Assembly (NCBI GenBank): GCA_013396635.1
Contig: WBMW01003919.1
Location: 1,645,357 to 1,709,356 of the forward strand
Direction: 5' to 3'
Length of the DNA: 64,000 bases
DNA from: Penelope pileata
Taxonomy: Eukaryota; Chordata; Aves; Galliformes; Cracidae
Shown: piece by piece, positions 26,201-37,916 of the stretch
Layout: each line of letters begins with the position of its first letter
Position numbering within the stretch: position 1 is the stretch's first letter
Notes under the pieces: model-generated
Told to the model about the DNA's origin: nothing
What the model saw: only the letters and a program-made list of their open reading frames with translations
Database searches by the model: none
Translations under genes and position numbers: made by a program

Positions 26201-29200
26201 ATCAGACCACTGTACACAATTATGGCTCAGTTTTAAAATTCTCCTTTACATTAGCTTACAACTTAATCAAAGTAATTAGGGGGATGTTTTCAATGTGGCT
26301 GAGTTATGCTGAAATTGGAGGGGTTTGAACACTTTCAGATTCAGAAATGAAAACCAAGGCTGAAGTTCAAAGAGAAGACATCGTAACTGGGCTCTGAGCC
26401 AGGGAGTTAATAGTTGTGGGACTCATAATATCTTAACACACAGAATAAAACAGTGTCATCTGGACAAAGTACAGATGTAAAAAAGACTTTTTACTGTCAT
26501 TATTTGAGTGTAAATCACTGTGTCACTTACTAACTGAGACAACATTGGTGGAAGGGAATGATACAAATCAAAAAACAGGTCCAAGGTTTCTGGCTCCAGG
26601 AAGACTAAAGAAAAAGATAAGTTGGTTTTACCATTTTCTGTCAGCAATAATTATCTTTATTTTTAACAGAATCATCTATTTTTCACAATAATATTGAGTG
26701 AGATATTAGTGTATTTGAGAATAAACTATGAATAGATGCACTAATTAGATTATTGCACAATATTACACAAAACACTATTCTCTTTGTATTGCAACTGTCC
26801 CGCAGCTCATAAGTATAATTCCCTGAAACTGCACCTCATGCAATACACTGCCAGCTGTCTACAGAATGCTATTCTGTACTGAACGTAGGTAACTGACTTC
26901 TTCAGGTTACTGCAGTAGTACGCTACCACAGGTACTAGGTAATAGGATCAGTTTAGTGTAGATGTAAGTGAAGGCAAGATTTTAACTAAAGATCCACAGA
27001 CTAAGGCATACAATCAGAAAATACTTTTAAGACTGAGTTACCATGGAAGCATATCAAGTGAACGACAGCACTACTCTCCTTCATGAAGAAGTAAAAATAG
27101 GGTAGAAAAAAATTCACAAATGATTCATAATTATGTAATCCCACAAATCAGGTAACATTTCAAAGTTGTTCCATTTATAAGCATTATTTTGCATAGGTAA
27201 AAAATGAAAAACCCCCTTGATTTCCTTACACACTGTGTTGAAGAAAAGGAGATCCTTCCATGTAAAATTTGAAGTATCTGAACTAAAACCTCAGGAAAAC
27301 CTTTCCCCTTCTACTTTCTAGGCTGTCTTGTCAAATTGCGGTCATTTGAGTCAATTCAGCCTTTCATTAGTTTTTCCCTCCTTGCCACATCTATCTGATA
27401 TACCCCACACTGTGATTAAAGGCTACTGTATATTAGGTGAGAAGGAAAGGAAAATGACAAATACAGGTGAAATCAAAAGCGCCATCAAACACTACCATGC
27501 TACGTTATACAAGCCGGGCGACAAAGACCAGAGGACGTGGGCACAGTGTACGAGGTCCCTTGGTTTGTTCAGCCCAGAGCAGAGGAGGCTGAGGGGAGGT
27601 CTCATGGCGGCCTGCAGCCCCCTCACAGGGAGCAGAGGGGCAGCGCTGAGCTCTGCTCTGGGGACAGCGACAGGGCCCGAGGGAACAGCATGGAGCTGTG
27701 TTAGGGGAGGGGCAGGTGGGGGTTAGAACAGCTTCTGCCCCAGAGGGCAGTGGGCACAGCCCCACGCTGCCAGAGTTCACGGAGCATTTGGACACCACTC
27801 TCAGACACAGGGTTTGGATTTTGGATGGTCCAATGTGGAGCCAGGGGGTGGATTTGATGATCCTCATGGGTCCCTTCCAACTCAGGATAGTCTGTGATTC
27901 TTAATAACCCAGATTTAAAACTCCCATCCTGGTTTAGGGAGACAGCGTAGATGCTTTAGTTAGAAGTAACAGACTTCCAAACAGGTTAATTTGCCAAGAA
28001 GAAAGATAAATTAGCCTACAAAGAGTTCCATGCTGCTGGTCCTACACTGCTTCCATTACCCAAGGTAATTTCATTAAAGCCAGTTTGGATGTATTTATAC
28101 TATACTGCCATCTTCACTGTGCAAGTTCATGAAGTCAAAGCTCCGGAGCCTAAGAACCAGGACATAACACTTCTACTGCCTTCATTAACAAATTCATATT
28201 CTAGAGCAAACAAGCAAACTTAAGTAAATACATAAAAATCACATGGTTTTCTCATCAGGAAGAAGAGGAAAGAAAGTAGACATGCTACAAATGCTGTACC
28301 TCTTCAAGGTGTTCATATCTCAGGGATGAGAATAGTGTTCAGTGTCTAGTTAGAGTAATTTGATTTACTGTGAATACCTATGTTATAGACCACATTCATT
28401 ATTTCTGTCTGTAAAAATAATAATAGGAAAAGCGTGAGAGAAATAGTAGAACACATTCCCCAATAATTCACCAGCAAAAAAAAAAAAAAAAAGCACTCTA
28501 CTTCACATTAGAAATGATTTTATATTTGCAAGTATTGTGACAAAAGAAGTTACACAATCCAGTGGGTGAAGAATGCTTCAAACTATGAACAGTTACGATC
28601 TTTCCTTACTTGTTCTCCAGTTTGTTGGAATCTGCACAGTGCATAGGTCATCTGAAGATTCATTAGCTGAATTTCCAATGAAATCAAAACTAAGGCAGTT
28701 TAGTACAAGCTTCAAAAGATGCATTATTAGACTTTGTTGCTGTTGATCCTGAATGGTTAAAGGTTTTGCCAAGAGCTAAGGAGAAAAAAAACATTGCCAG
28801 ATCACTCACATAGAACAAGTTTTAGAAACAATTTTTAAAAGGATTTCTTTTTAATATAAAACTTCAAAGTTCACAGCAAGAGAACACATCGTAAGGAAAA
28901 AAAAAAGAATGCTTTAAATATAAAACATGTAGTCTTCCTTAATACAAGGGGAAAATCACTATTACCACCTGAGATGCACCATTCGTGTCAAGCTAAAGTT
29001 TCAAGCCTTAAATCACTTTTAGTGAAATAACCCTTCTATATAAAGTACTTACAGATGAACCAGAGCATGTCAGTGATAATGCCTGTTAAAACAGTGGAGT
29101 ACTATACTTGAGTTTGTTTTTAATAAACAAGATATTGCATCTCATCTTTTATTAGACATTCCCAATGTAACTCAGATGCTACATTAATCTGAATAGTACT

Positions 29201-32200
29201 GCGAACAAAATCAGACTGAAATACAAATAAGACAAACTCGATGGGAAGAAACAAACTGCAACTTCATATTTTCTTGCTGAGTTGCCAGGATCATGGACAC
29301 ATACACACGTAATGGATCATTACCTACTATGATGGCACCCGTGCTTTAGTTCTTAGCTTAAAGATCTGTGTCCAGATGTCAACTCCTAATTCAAAATAAA
29401 ATGAACCAGCACTCTCAAAGGAGCTAAAGAACTGAATTTGGGCAACATTTAAAAAATAAGCTGCTCTCAAAAGCAGAGTTGCTTCAGCTTAAGAGAAGTA
29501 GAGCGTTACCTCATGGTGCCGCTTCCAGAGCTATGGAAGGCTTTAATTGGTACAAAAAGCAAAGTGCAAATTCCAGCTTTGATCTCGTTTTAAACTGCTT
29601 GGTCCTGGAAGAATAGCTTACAGCATTCAACTTGTCACTACCTGCTGTTAAGGCTCTGGGGAGGCTGAACTCTGAATCACCCCCAAACGTTACAGAGAGG
29701 ACAAGGGAACTGCTGAAGGAGGAAAACACTCTGGCTAGATTTTACTGCACTGCTGCGCCACGAGATAAAGAGTTTGTCTTTCTTCATGGTCACTCCTAGT
29801 TTAATAAATAATTCTTTTAGCAAACACTGAGATGAACCTGGCAAACTGATATAAAATTGCATTAAGAAAAACTGAAAAAGAACAAAGTGAAAACACTGAA
29901 ACACGGCTCAGAATTTAGACAGTTCATCCTTCATGGCAAGGTACAAAAGGAGAGATGGAAGTAAGAAACACAGAGCAAGAGACATCAAGGGAGGGACAGA
30001 GAGGAAGGGAGACCAAAATTTATTGGGTCTCACCTAATCCACTGACTCAGAAAATATTAGCGATTCAAACTGGGACAATTATGATGTTAAGAACTTAAGT
30101 TTAATTGTAAAGAGCCTCACCTCTTTTAAAAGGGAGCACGCAAGCATCAGTATGTCCTTTAAAGAGGTGTCACGGAACGAGGTAGCTATTTTACGATGTT
30201 TTGCTGAAGGTCTTGAGTAATCAACCTACAAGAAGTTATGACATCATCAATGTTCCCTTCTCTGCTAAAACTAGATGATATGCGTACCTGGCAGGTTAAT
30301 TATTTCATGCTAAAAAAGAAAAATTATATTCCAGCGATAAATATAGATCTTGATAGCTTTCTGAAGTGCCTCTTGGTATTTTTTACTCTTCAAGGCTGTC
30401 TCTCTGTCTGGGTGGAAAGGTCTGAAGCACTTCTTCAGGTCAAAATTGAAAAGAAGAACCATCTGCAGAAACACCTTTTAAAGAGTTGATTATTCAATTT
30501 TCTGTACTGCTTCTAAGTGACAGGGATAAGAAGCGCTCTACCCTGTAACAGATATAGTATGCACCTGTTACAGGTCCCGTGAATTTCTGGTCTCTTTACA
30601 TATTTTGGTAGAAGGAGAAAGGAGTGATAACCAGGTTTTGCCTAAGTAAGGCTTCTCCTACCATTTTTATGAAAGGGAGATGTGTTTGACATACTGCCTC
30701 ATCAGTAATATATACACCCCTTGGAGAAGGAAAAAAACAAACATACTTACGAGATTCATCTCTTGAGTCAGTTCTGAGAGAATCATTACTCCTATTATAT
30801 AGTGGTCCACAGTCCCCTGCAGAAAAAAACAAACAAACATACAATTTCTCAAACTTCATTGTATTTAGTATTTTTCAACATTTCTAGAGTCGAGAGTAAT
30901 TATTAGGCTGAGATATGCCAAGTTGCTTAGAAAGCTTTCATACAATTTTCTATTACACTAATAGAACTTGGCATCCAAGCTCCCTAATCACCTCTGGAAA
31001 AAAATCTCATCATAAAACTTAAGAATCATTATGATAACAAAAATCTGTCTGGAAAAGAGTCTAAGCAACTGCCATCAAGAAATTCACTACTACATGTTTC
31101 TTAAAGGTTTGTTCAGTCTTCCAGAAATGATATGTCAAGCTGCACAAAACTCAAACCATTAAAAAAATTAAGCCATGCATGGATGAAAAAGATCACAGGG
31201 CAATCTCACAAAAAGAATACAGTTATGAAATGATATCTGTCCAAAATCTCATTCTCTTTTCTCCACAGTAGTTTACTCTCATAGCTGAAGTCTGCAGCTT
31301 CTGCCCGCTTGGTCTCCAAAACTCAATTTGTCACAACCAAACCCATCATTTTGGCAAGTCTGAAGAGCAATCAAAGTTCAACTGATGACCAATCTGGCTA
31401 CACACTTTTCACTGGCCTAACTTCTCACTGAGATGATTTTTGTATTATCACTTAAATCATCAAAGCATCGAAAAGCAAAAAGTTCTGAGAGCTCCCAGGC
31501 AAAATTAATTTTGTTGCTCTATATGGCTTCAGTAAGAGTAAGCTTCCTATAATTTGAAGGCTCAAGTCTCTTTTACATTTTGTATGAATGTTTGTTTGAT
31601 CGCACATATCTACAGAACTGGAAAACGTAACCTCCCTTTATTCCCTGGTGTGGAAAGCTGAGTGATGAACTATGGAGGAACCAGGAACAGAACTACAGAC
31701 CTACCTGCTATAATCCTTTTTTCTATATTAAATCACACTCAAATTCACACTGGATGAACTTCAATGTGGAATGCTAATGCGTATGTATTTGAAGCTACCA
31801 TTGTTTAGGGATTATTTTTTAATTTTTATATAAATTTAATTTGCTAGTAGATATATGGCTTAATTTTCTTTTCTACAGGAATTCTTAATTTAACTAAAGA
31901 AATCTCTTCAGGTGCTAAATTTTGTATTTAAATCTCCATTTTTAATGAACTACACACTGAAGAGTCATACTGCAATCATTTTAATAATAAATGCAAAATC
32001 CAATTACAGTACATTCATAAAAATAACTGCAAAACAGTGGAGTTCTATACTTGAGTTTGTTTTTAATAAACAAGATATTGCATCTCATCTTTTATTAGAC
32101 ATTCCCAATGTAACTCAGATGCTACATTAATCTGAATAGTATTGTGAACAAAATCAGACTGAAATACAAATAAGACAAACTCGATGGGAAGAAACAAACT

Positions 32201-35200
32201 GCAACTTCATATTTTCTTGCTGAGTTGCCAGGATCATGGACACATATACACATAACGGATCATTTTGGAAGTAAATTCCAAAGAGCTTAAACTTTCTGAT
32301 ACTGTTTTTGCCAAACAGGGATTAGGCTTTATGCCTACAGAGGCATTCAGAAAGATTGATCAGAAGCAACTTTTAATACAGATTAGCTATCTCCCCAAAA
32401 GCTTTTTAAGAACATTTTTACATACATCAAATGTATAAGCCTGGTTAATAAGCCACGACATACAACCGCTGTCTCTGAACTTATTTCACAGAAGATGCTA
32501 TATATCCTACATCTTCAGCTCCTGTGTCGACAGCACTTGAAATCTGACATGTAAATTTGCCTAGTGAACAGTCCCAAATGAATGAGTGCACTCTGACATT
32601 GGAACAATTCTTTCCAATTTTCAAATACTATGTATAAAGTTCACCTCTCTATCCTGCTACTTATCTTCTTCGTACCACTGACCAACTGGGGTGGGGGCAG
32701 CACTACAAATAATACAAGACATCAGTACACACACACAAGCATCAAACCACCCCCACCACAGGGGGCAAACTTCTGTTTTAAGTAAATAAAATAGCTTGGT
32801 GACATAACACATCAATGACTAAAGAGAAAGATATAAACATAAAAGTACACGATTGTTTCCTACCTGCAAAAATTTTTTTACATCAGCAGTAATGTCTCTG
32901 AAGATGAGCTGATCTTTTAGCACCTCAAACCATCCTAATTTTGTAATTTTAGCAATGACTTGAACAAGAGCTTGGATGACAAAAGGAGCCAGTTTGGGTT
33001 GAGAAGCTACATAGTTCAGAATGTAATTTCCTGTAAAGAAACATTTTAAAATTAGCCATATAAGTCTTCTATAAAAAAAAGAAATTAAACCTAAGGCAAA
33101 GATTTTTAAAAAGTTACAATTCTTACGTTTAATACAATAACTATGTTTTAATATTCAATTCAGCTAAAAATCTAGTAACACAAAGCACATTACACGTACT
33201 CTCAGCATCTTAGGATGGCACATGACAATAGTCTGTGAACTCAAGGGATGCTGTCAGGTATAACACTAATTTTTCATTATGGTCTCATATATGGAGCACT
33301 GACTACTTCAGTATGTAACAGTACCACTCGTAACCAGCTCAAGATACAAAAAAGCTTTTTCTGACAAGAGACCCTACAAAATGTCCTCAACTCAATCTAG
33401 TGTATTCCTGTAACAAAGTATGCCCTCAAAAATGAACTTTTCAAAAAAAGAAAAAAAAAGTGAAGCAATCCGCGTTAATATACTAAATTCTGAAGCTCAG
33501 AAATGCTGTAAACTACTCGCAGAGAACTGATTAAAGAACTCGTAATAATCTTTAGGTGCATACTCTCACAATGACCACATTACAAATAAATTAGGTAAAT
33601 GCAGAGACCTAGAGAAAAAAACAGACCTCCCCGTGAACGGTTACTGTGGTAACATGAAATCTGAGAACAAACTAATATAAGGAAATTGTAACCACAAACA
33701 TTACTTACGGATGTCAATCCTTTGTTCAATGGGTAACGGAGATGCCCTGCTTACAAGCTTAGACAGGCATGTTGCTGCTAGAAGCTGAGCATAGGAAGTC
33801 TACAGAAACATATCAAAACACACTACTTAAAAGTAAGATAATTAAAGGCAGGGACAATAAGTCATATCAGTGCTTACCAGGTTTTGGGTTACGTGTAGCA
33901 AAAATTTATTAAAAAAAATATATTTTGGTAATATCTTTGCTTCATTGCAAATAACCATAAAACAAATGAAATAGTATCAGAGGTGGAATCCTAAAAACAC
34001 CATCCCTTTTGATGGAAATCACTCATCTAAAAGTCATTTTATTTTATTCAGTGGAGTTCTTTAGTTCTGAAATGTGTGGTTTTAAATCTCTCAGTAATTT
34101 AGAACCACCAGACAATTACCATTGGTCCAGCCCTGCATTAAAGATGTTTTCTTTTTTCTTTTTCTTTTTTTTTTTTGTTAAAGGAAAAGTACAACACCTT
34201 TACAGTTCGAGGATTTCTAAATCACAGTAGAGAGTTTTCTTTGCTCATTTTAAAGACTTGAGACAATAGATGTGGCTAACAGTGCAAAGCACCAGACAAC
34301 TCCGTGAAATCGTAACTTTTGTTGAAGAAATTTTAAATGATACAAACTATTGGATAAAGCTATGTAATTTTTTTAAAAAAACATTCAAGGTCTTTTCACT
34401 CTGACTTCAAATCTACTACATGAGAATTTTTATTTACATATAGTAATTCAGTACCTAAAGCTGTTACAATCCTGCAATGCCCTACACACTTTCTTAAAGA
34501 AGTGCTTAAGTTGTCTGCACGTCACATGGAAAGAAGAAATAAGAACATGAAGACCGTATCTAAACTGGGTAGCTGCTGGGAACTACAGAATTTCTCATAT
34601 ACTAGTCTCCAGCACTCAGACCAGGAATCCAGAAGGCGCAGTGCAGCGCTACTTCACGCAGCTGAGTTTGCTTCCCAAGGAATGAGAGCCAGGCACAGCA
34701 GCTGGAACACACTGCGGACTCCTAGAAGTCAGGCACAGCTTTGCTGCTCTTGTTCCACAGCCCAGCTCACAGGACCATCGGCCAAACAATCAACCCAGAG
34801 CTCAACCACTGACCCCAAGTGGACTCCTCAGAAAGAATTTTTACTGTACACGTTAGTTACAGTATCAGGCACAATACCTCTGATGAATGTAAATATTTAA
34901 ATACTCTTCTACAATGAATTCTGTAGATGTAACAATTAAATTACGTAATAGCTGAATAAACTACTTGACTACATGCTAGCCTAACGGGCTTGGTTGGTTC
35001 TTCCAAGCTACTACCACTACCCTCCCAATATTCAGAGAGTCTTAAAAGCTGTCTCTGAATGACCTGAAAAACAGCGAGAATAATACTGGACTCAGCTTGG
35101 ACTACCAAATCAGAATCAACTGCCCTATCACTTCAGCTAGAGTTAATTGTGAAACTAAACATCAAAAATGAAACTGAATATTAAGAAAAGAATGGTTTAA

Positions 35201-35774
35201 ACTAACAGGCAACAGATAAGCAATGTAAAGATTTTTTTTTCAGTACAATTTTTTTTCGTTATAGCTGATAGTTGGAAACAAGAGTAGGTGATGCTTAACT
35301 ACAAGGTCCCCAGTGTCCCAGCACTGCTCTACATACTACGAGCACCCTGATTACAATCTTCAGAAAGCACTGAAACTGAGAGCTAGCTGCTTTTCCCTTT
35401 TGTCCATGTCATCTCTAATGCAGCCTATTATCAGTCTTACAAGGATCACCTCCAAACATCAAATTTGCTAGAATAACTTACAAAACAGAATATGTATTTA
35501 AAAAAAAAAAAAAAGGGAAAACACATTGGCTATTGTACTTACATGTTAACGGCCCATGTCTGGGAAATCTACATGATTTCTACCAGCACAACTATGGTTA
35601 TGGGTAACACATCTTTCAGATACTTACCGTTCCTTGTTCTAATAAAAGTTGGCATTGGCTAAGACATTCTGGGCTATTAATAAGCTCCAAGAGTACCTTC
35701 TCTGCTTGCAATCGCTGCGCTACATCAGTTCCTTCATACAGGTGGTTACACAGCACTTCTAGTTCTGCCAGACT
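17129..35774 (-). CDS. RANBP17: RANBP17 coding exons 2-14 (partial protein, spliced)
   Basis: RANBP17 is a RanGTP-binding nuclear transport receptor of the importin-beta superfamily and the vertebrate paralogue of exportin-7 (XPO7). It should shuttle between nucleus and cytoplasm; its cargo is poorly defined. The thirteen exons add up to 1,692 nt with every junction phase agreeing (147, 91, 167, 66, 105, 166, 74, 120, 147, 173, 194, 106, 136 nt), giving 564 codons, about residues 7-570 of a roughly 1,090-residue protein. The importin-beta N-terminal region is in exons 2-3 and helical HEAT-type repeats follow. Peptides such as '[20 protein letters not shown]' and '[20 protein letters not shown]' match RANBP17 better than XPO7 (for example [14 protein letters not shown] rather than VQQQLDQLSTIGRC). 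No stop or frameshift interrupts any exon, so the gene looks intact. The first exon and the C-terminal half are missing from this call. Confidence 0.95.
17402..17419. promoter_or_regulatory. Tandem ATGCTAATT pair (POU/homeodomain-like)
   Basis: Two adjacent exact copies of ATGCTAATT in RANBP17 intron 13, about 140 bp from exon 14. ATGCTAAT resembles the octamer motif and TAATT a homeodomain core. Function is inferred only. Confidence 0.4.
18889..18994 (-). CDS. RANBP17: RANBP17 exon 13
   Basis: 106 nt, about residues 490-525: [20 protein letters not shown] then [14 protein letters not shown], with a split Arg at the end. The acceptor is tgttag and the donor gtaagt. TSTDEHDA(M/L)DGELSCR is a conserved signature of RANBP17/XPO7. 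Confidence 0.97.
18995..22967. other. RANBP17 intron 12
   Basis: The largest fully contained intron (3,973 bp). It contains the imperfect palindrome at 21,715-21,827 in an AT-rich block (about 21,480-21,850). Otherwise nothing recognised. Confidence 0.7.
21715..21827. repeat. Large imperfect palindrome in RANBP17 intron 12
   Basis: Arms of 44 nt (21,715-21,758 and 21,784-21,827) pair at 36 of 44 positions around a 25-nt spacer. The longest perfect part is CAATAATCCC. Similarity fades out over a further 15-20 nt outside. No transposase and no clear target duplication were seen. The surrounding few hundred bases are AT-rich and free of known repeats. Confidence 0.8.
22968..23161 (-). CDS. RANBP17: RANBP17 exon 12
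   Basis: 194 nt, about residues 425-490. It reads [40 protein letters not shown] and [20 protein letters not shown], ending TVQEG. The acceptor is ttccag and the donor gttagt. The stretch SSSRNPLE is the variable part; everything before it is almost identical to human RANBP17, which makes this exon the best evidence for the gene name. Confidence 0.97.
24192..24364 (-). CDS. RANBP17: RANBP17 exon 11
   Basis: 173 nt, phase 0 in and phase 2 out, about residues 368-425. It reads [40 protein letters not shown] and [17 protein letters not shown]. The acceptor is ctag and the donor gtaaac; the final AG is completed by A of exon 12 to give Arg. Confidence 0.96.
25071..25135. repeat. TA/CA-rich simple sequence
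   Basis: A run of alternating tacatatgta-type units, then gtgtgtata and agagatatagagata, in RANBP17 intron 10. A degenerate microsatellite. Confidence 0.75.
25524..25670 (-). CDS. RANBP17: RANBP17 exon 10
   Basis: 147 nt, phase 0 at both ends, 49 codons beginning [20 protein letters not shown] and ending [14 protein letters not shown]. The acceptor is atttag and the donor gtaaga. It continues the ordered helical repeats of the transport receptor. Confidence 0.97.
25943..26062 (-). CDS. RANBP17: RANBP17 exon 9
   Basis: 120 nt, phase 0 at both ends, 40 codons: [20 protein letters not shown], then [20 protein letters not shown]. The acceptor is ctttag and the donor gtatct. Confidence 0.96.
26531..26604 (-). 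CDS. RANBP17: RANBP17 exon 8
   Basis: 74 nt. It joins the A left by exon 7 to give [20 protein letters not shown], then MLSQL. The acceptor is ctttag and the donor gtaagt; it leaves in phase 0. The match to human RANBP17 is nearly exact. Confidence 0.96.
27560..27904 (+). mobile_element. CR1 LINE 3' fragment
   Basis: It begins with the typical 'tggtttgttcagcccagagc' block and ends with 'gatgatcctcatgggtccct' and 'tctgtgattctt', the CR1 3' tail without poly(A). 5'-truncated as nearly all CR1 copies are. It lies in RANBP17 intron 7 in the opposite orientation to the gene and gives a local GC-rich island in AT-rich intron. Confidence 0.9.
28610..28775 (-). CDS. RANBP17: RANBP17 exon 7
   Basis: 166 nt, phase 0 in and phase 1 out, about residues 199-254. 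It reads [20 protein letters not shown], then [20 protein letters not shown] and [15 protein letters not shown]. The acceptor is ccttag and the donor gtaagg. It is the most diverged of the exons found, but the DFIG and [10 protein letters not shown] blocks are diagnostic for this family. Confidence 0.95.
29088..29321. repeat. Duplicated intronic segment, copy A (RANBP17 intron 6)
   Basis: A 234-bp segment that recurs, in the same orientation and without gaps, at 32,031-32,264; six substitutions were counted by eye (about 97% identity). It was not recognised as a known bird repeat. Flanking sequence is not similar beyond the shared ends. Confidence 0.9.
30121..30225 (-). CDS. RANBP17: RANBP17 exon 6
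   Basis: 105 nt, phase 0 to phase 0, 35 codons: [20 protein letters not shown] then [15 protein letters not shown]. The acceptor is cttgtag and the donor gtgagg. The block [14 protein letters not shown] is shared by RANBP17 and XPO7. Confidence 0.96.
30751..30816 (-). CDS. RANBP17: RANBP17 exon 5
   Basis: 66 nt, phase 0 to phase 0, 22 codons reading [20 protein letters not shown] then NL, nearly identical to the human segment. The acceptor is ttctgcag and the donor gtaagt. Both flanking intron ends carry almost the same A/C-rich sequence on the plus strand (see findings). Confidence 0.96.
32031..32264. repeat. Duplicated intronic segment, copy B (RANBP17 intron 4)
   Basis: Partner of 29,088-29,321, offset 2,943 bp. 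Exons 5 and 6 lie between the copies. Five of the six differences are transitions, suggesting a fairly young event or gene conversion. Confidence 0.9.
32864..33030 (-). CDS. RANBP17: RANBP17 exon 4
   Basis: 167 nt, about residues 86-141. It begins by completing Arg, then [20 protein letters not shown], followed by [19 protein letters not shown] and DVKKFLQ. The acceptor is tttacag and the donor gtagga. Some residues differ from human (L for Q in EVLKDQ), consistent with normal divergence. Confidence 0.96.
33709..33799 (-). CDS. RANBP17: RANBP17 exon 3
   Basis: 91 nt, entering in phase 0 and leaving in phase 1 (last base is the C of an Arg codon finished by GA in exon 4). It encodes [18 protein letters not shown] and then [12 protein letters not shown], the end of the importin-beta N-terminal domain. 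The acceptor is ctgtag and the donor gtaagt. Confidence 0.96.
35628..35774 (-). CDS. RANBP17: RANBP17 exon 2
   Basis: 147 nt, phase 0 at both ends, about residues 7-55. It opens with [17 protein letters not shown] and closes with CQLLLEQGT. The acceptor is taacag and the donor gtaagt. It carries the start of the importin-beta N-terminal domain ([19 protein letters not shown]). It is the first exon with clear similarity, which implies a very short coding part upstream, as in human (MALHFQ). Confidence 0.96.
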
Positions 35775-37834
35775 CTGTTACAAAAAAAACACAATTGAAA
35801 CTTCTACGGAAACCTTCAACCACAAATCAGTCCTTTGAATCCTATAAAACTAGATACACACCACTAATAAGAACTGTTATCTGTGCTAAGCCTTCTAGTT
35901 GACTCACATTTTAATTACAAAAAACAAGAGGCTTTCTGTGTCAACAAACCAAAAAGAACTCTGAAAATTAAGCTTTCCTATCTTATTCTCTCCGCTACCA
36001 GGTGTTTTTTAATACGGTTCAATTTGTCTGTTATTCTGAGTCCTTGCTTGTGTTAAAGAAAAAAAAAAGATTGAGAATAGTGAACAGTTGGAGATATGTT
36101 GCTTGGAAAATTTCTGGCAAATTTCATTTTAAAAGCTTTAATTACTCCAATTACCTGGAAAAAAATTAGAGTCAATATCTGTGGAAGCAAATATAAGTGA
36201 AAGATAAGAGAATTCAGAAGCTATAGAAGGAACAGAGCTGCTAAGATTCCTCTCCACTTTCAAGCTGAAAAGTACACTTGGGTAAGGGAAGAGAAAAAAG
36301 AAAATCCCTCACCTGTCAAGAATACAATTTGCATCTGCTAGAGACAGTCTCACAGGAGAAAGGAACCCTTTGACCATGTTTTGGAAACTGCTGCTCAAAC
36401 AGAAACACGAGCATCCATCAATTTTCCAAAGTCTATGAAACTCTCATCAAGATCTGCCATGTTATTAGAAGGTACATGGTAAATATTTCATTACTTGAGT
36501 GCGGCCCAGAAGGAGGTGGAAAAAAGAACACCAACGAGCCTAAGCAAGTATTTGACCAGCCTCATTTAAAAGCTTGAGCCCAAATGCTGTTCACTAGTTC
36601 TTCCGAAAAGATGCTTGGTACTTGAAATAAAAGATCTGGCTTAGCACAATCCAGCATTACTCGTATGATAACTCAAATGCCTTTTTAAAGACCCAAGACA
36701 GCAACAGTGTCTTTGACAATCAAAGTACATTTGGTTTTGCTAACCCAAGCACGTCACTTTCTGTGACGTTTCTTATCACAAGATGTCCTCCCCTCCATTA
36801 TTTCATTGTCTTTTTCTACATATGGAGATCCTGGTTTGGACCAGCTGTTTCGGAATTTTAGTAATAACATTTTAAGAGTCCCTGATTTTCAGTCACAAAT
36901 AGTCAGGTACTTATTCCTTTGAAGAAATTTTAAGCAATAGCACATTTGCTTCTGGAATGAACAAGATCAAACACCTCTAAGACTGAGTTCCACAGAGATA
37001 TCCTTTGCTTCCTTGTTTTTCTTTCCCCCTGTGTCTGAGGAGAGCAGAGGAAAAGAAAGAGCAGGTAATAATCCCAGTAACATAATTTTAAATGAAGCAA
37101 GATTCATTCCAATTAAAGTAAAAATTAAGACTCATAAAATGCAAGCATTCACATTAAGGAAAGTATAATACAACACACACAAAAAAAAAAACCAACCCAC
37201 ACATATGCAGGTAAAACATGGGAACAACGACATCTAGCAAATACAGTTTTTAGACAAATTCAGTGCATCTTTCTGAAATGCAGCAATCCCAACACAACCT
37301 GAGAAGTATGATGATCATGTTGTTATGAGTACGAGAAAGACTCTCCACACTTTACCTGAAATTTGACATTCAGATCTGGATAAAGATAACTCAGCAACAA
37401 GCTCAGGAAAAGTCCAAAAGAAAACTGGGATATACGCATAACCATCAGAATACTGATCTGTATTGGGATAGTCAATTATTTTTACGTAAGCTCATTAAAC
37501 AATAATCTATACAAGAAGAACTGAGAGTGGATTTAAAAAACATATACACTTCAATGCACTCTCTTAGCATGTTAACATAACATTGAAATTTAGACCGATG
37601 ATAAGAACCAATTCCTTGCTGACACATTAAAACTGTGAAGCATCACACTTTATCCAAAAGGATGATGGAAAGTCACCATGAAATTTTAAGGCAAGTCAGA
37701 ACAAAAACTAGACAATGATTTCCAAAGAAATGTTGGCTTGTCAGAAATTGACAGTGATAATCTTCAGTATTCTGAAACAGTCTGCCTGGATACATCAGGT
37801 CTCATGAAGACGTTACAATAATGTTCCTCATGAG
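35775..37834. other. RANBP17 intron 1, exon 2 side
   Basis: AT-rich intron with a few A-runs. No exon, repeat or RNA gene recognised. Confidence 0.6.
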
Positions 37835-37916
37835 GAGGCCGGAGGTCTGGTATAGGGGTTGGAACTCGATGGTCCTTAGGGTCCCTTCTAACCCAAGCCA
37901 TCCTATGATTCTATGG
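37835..37916 (+). mobile_element. CR1 3'-end fragment
   Basis: About 80 bp with 'ggttggaactcgatggtcct', 'agggtcccttctaaccca' and the terminal 'cctatgattctatgg'. It is a very short 5'-truncated copy in RANBP17 intron 1. Confidence 0.85.

Noticed and set aside
27328..27867. Open frames on both strands around 27.3-27.9 kb
   Set aside because: They arise from the GC-rich CR1 fragment at 27,560-27,904.
34502..34900. 132-codon plus-strand open frame in intron 2
   Set aside because: Composition is not protein-like, antisense to the gene, and no similarity.
17129..35774. XPO7 as the identity of the gene
   Set aside because: At most positions where the two paralogues differ, the exons follow RANBP17, for example [18 protein letters not shown] and [13 protein letters not shown].
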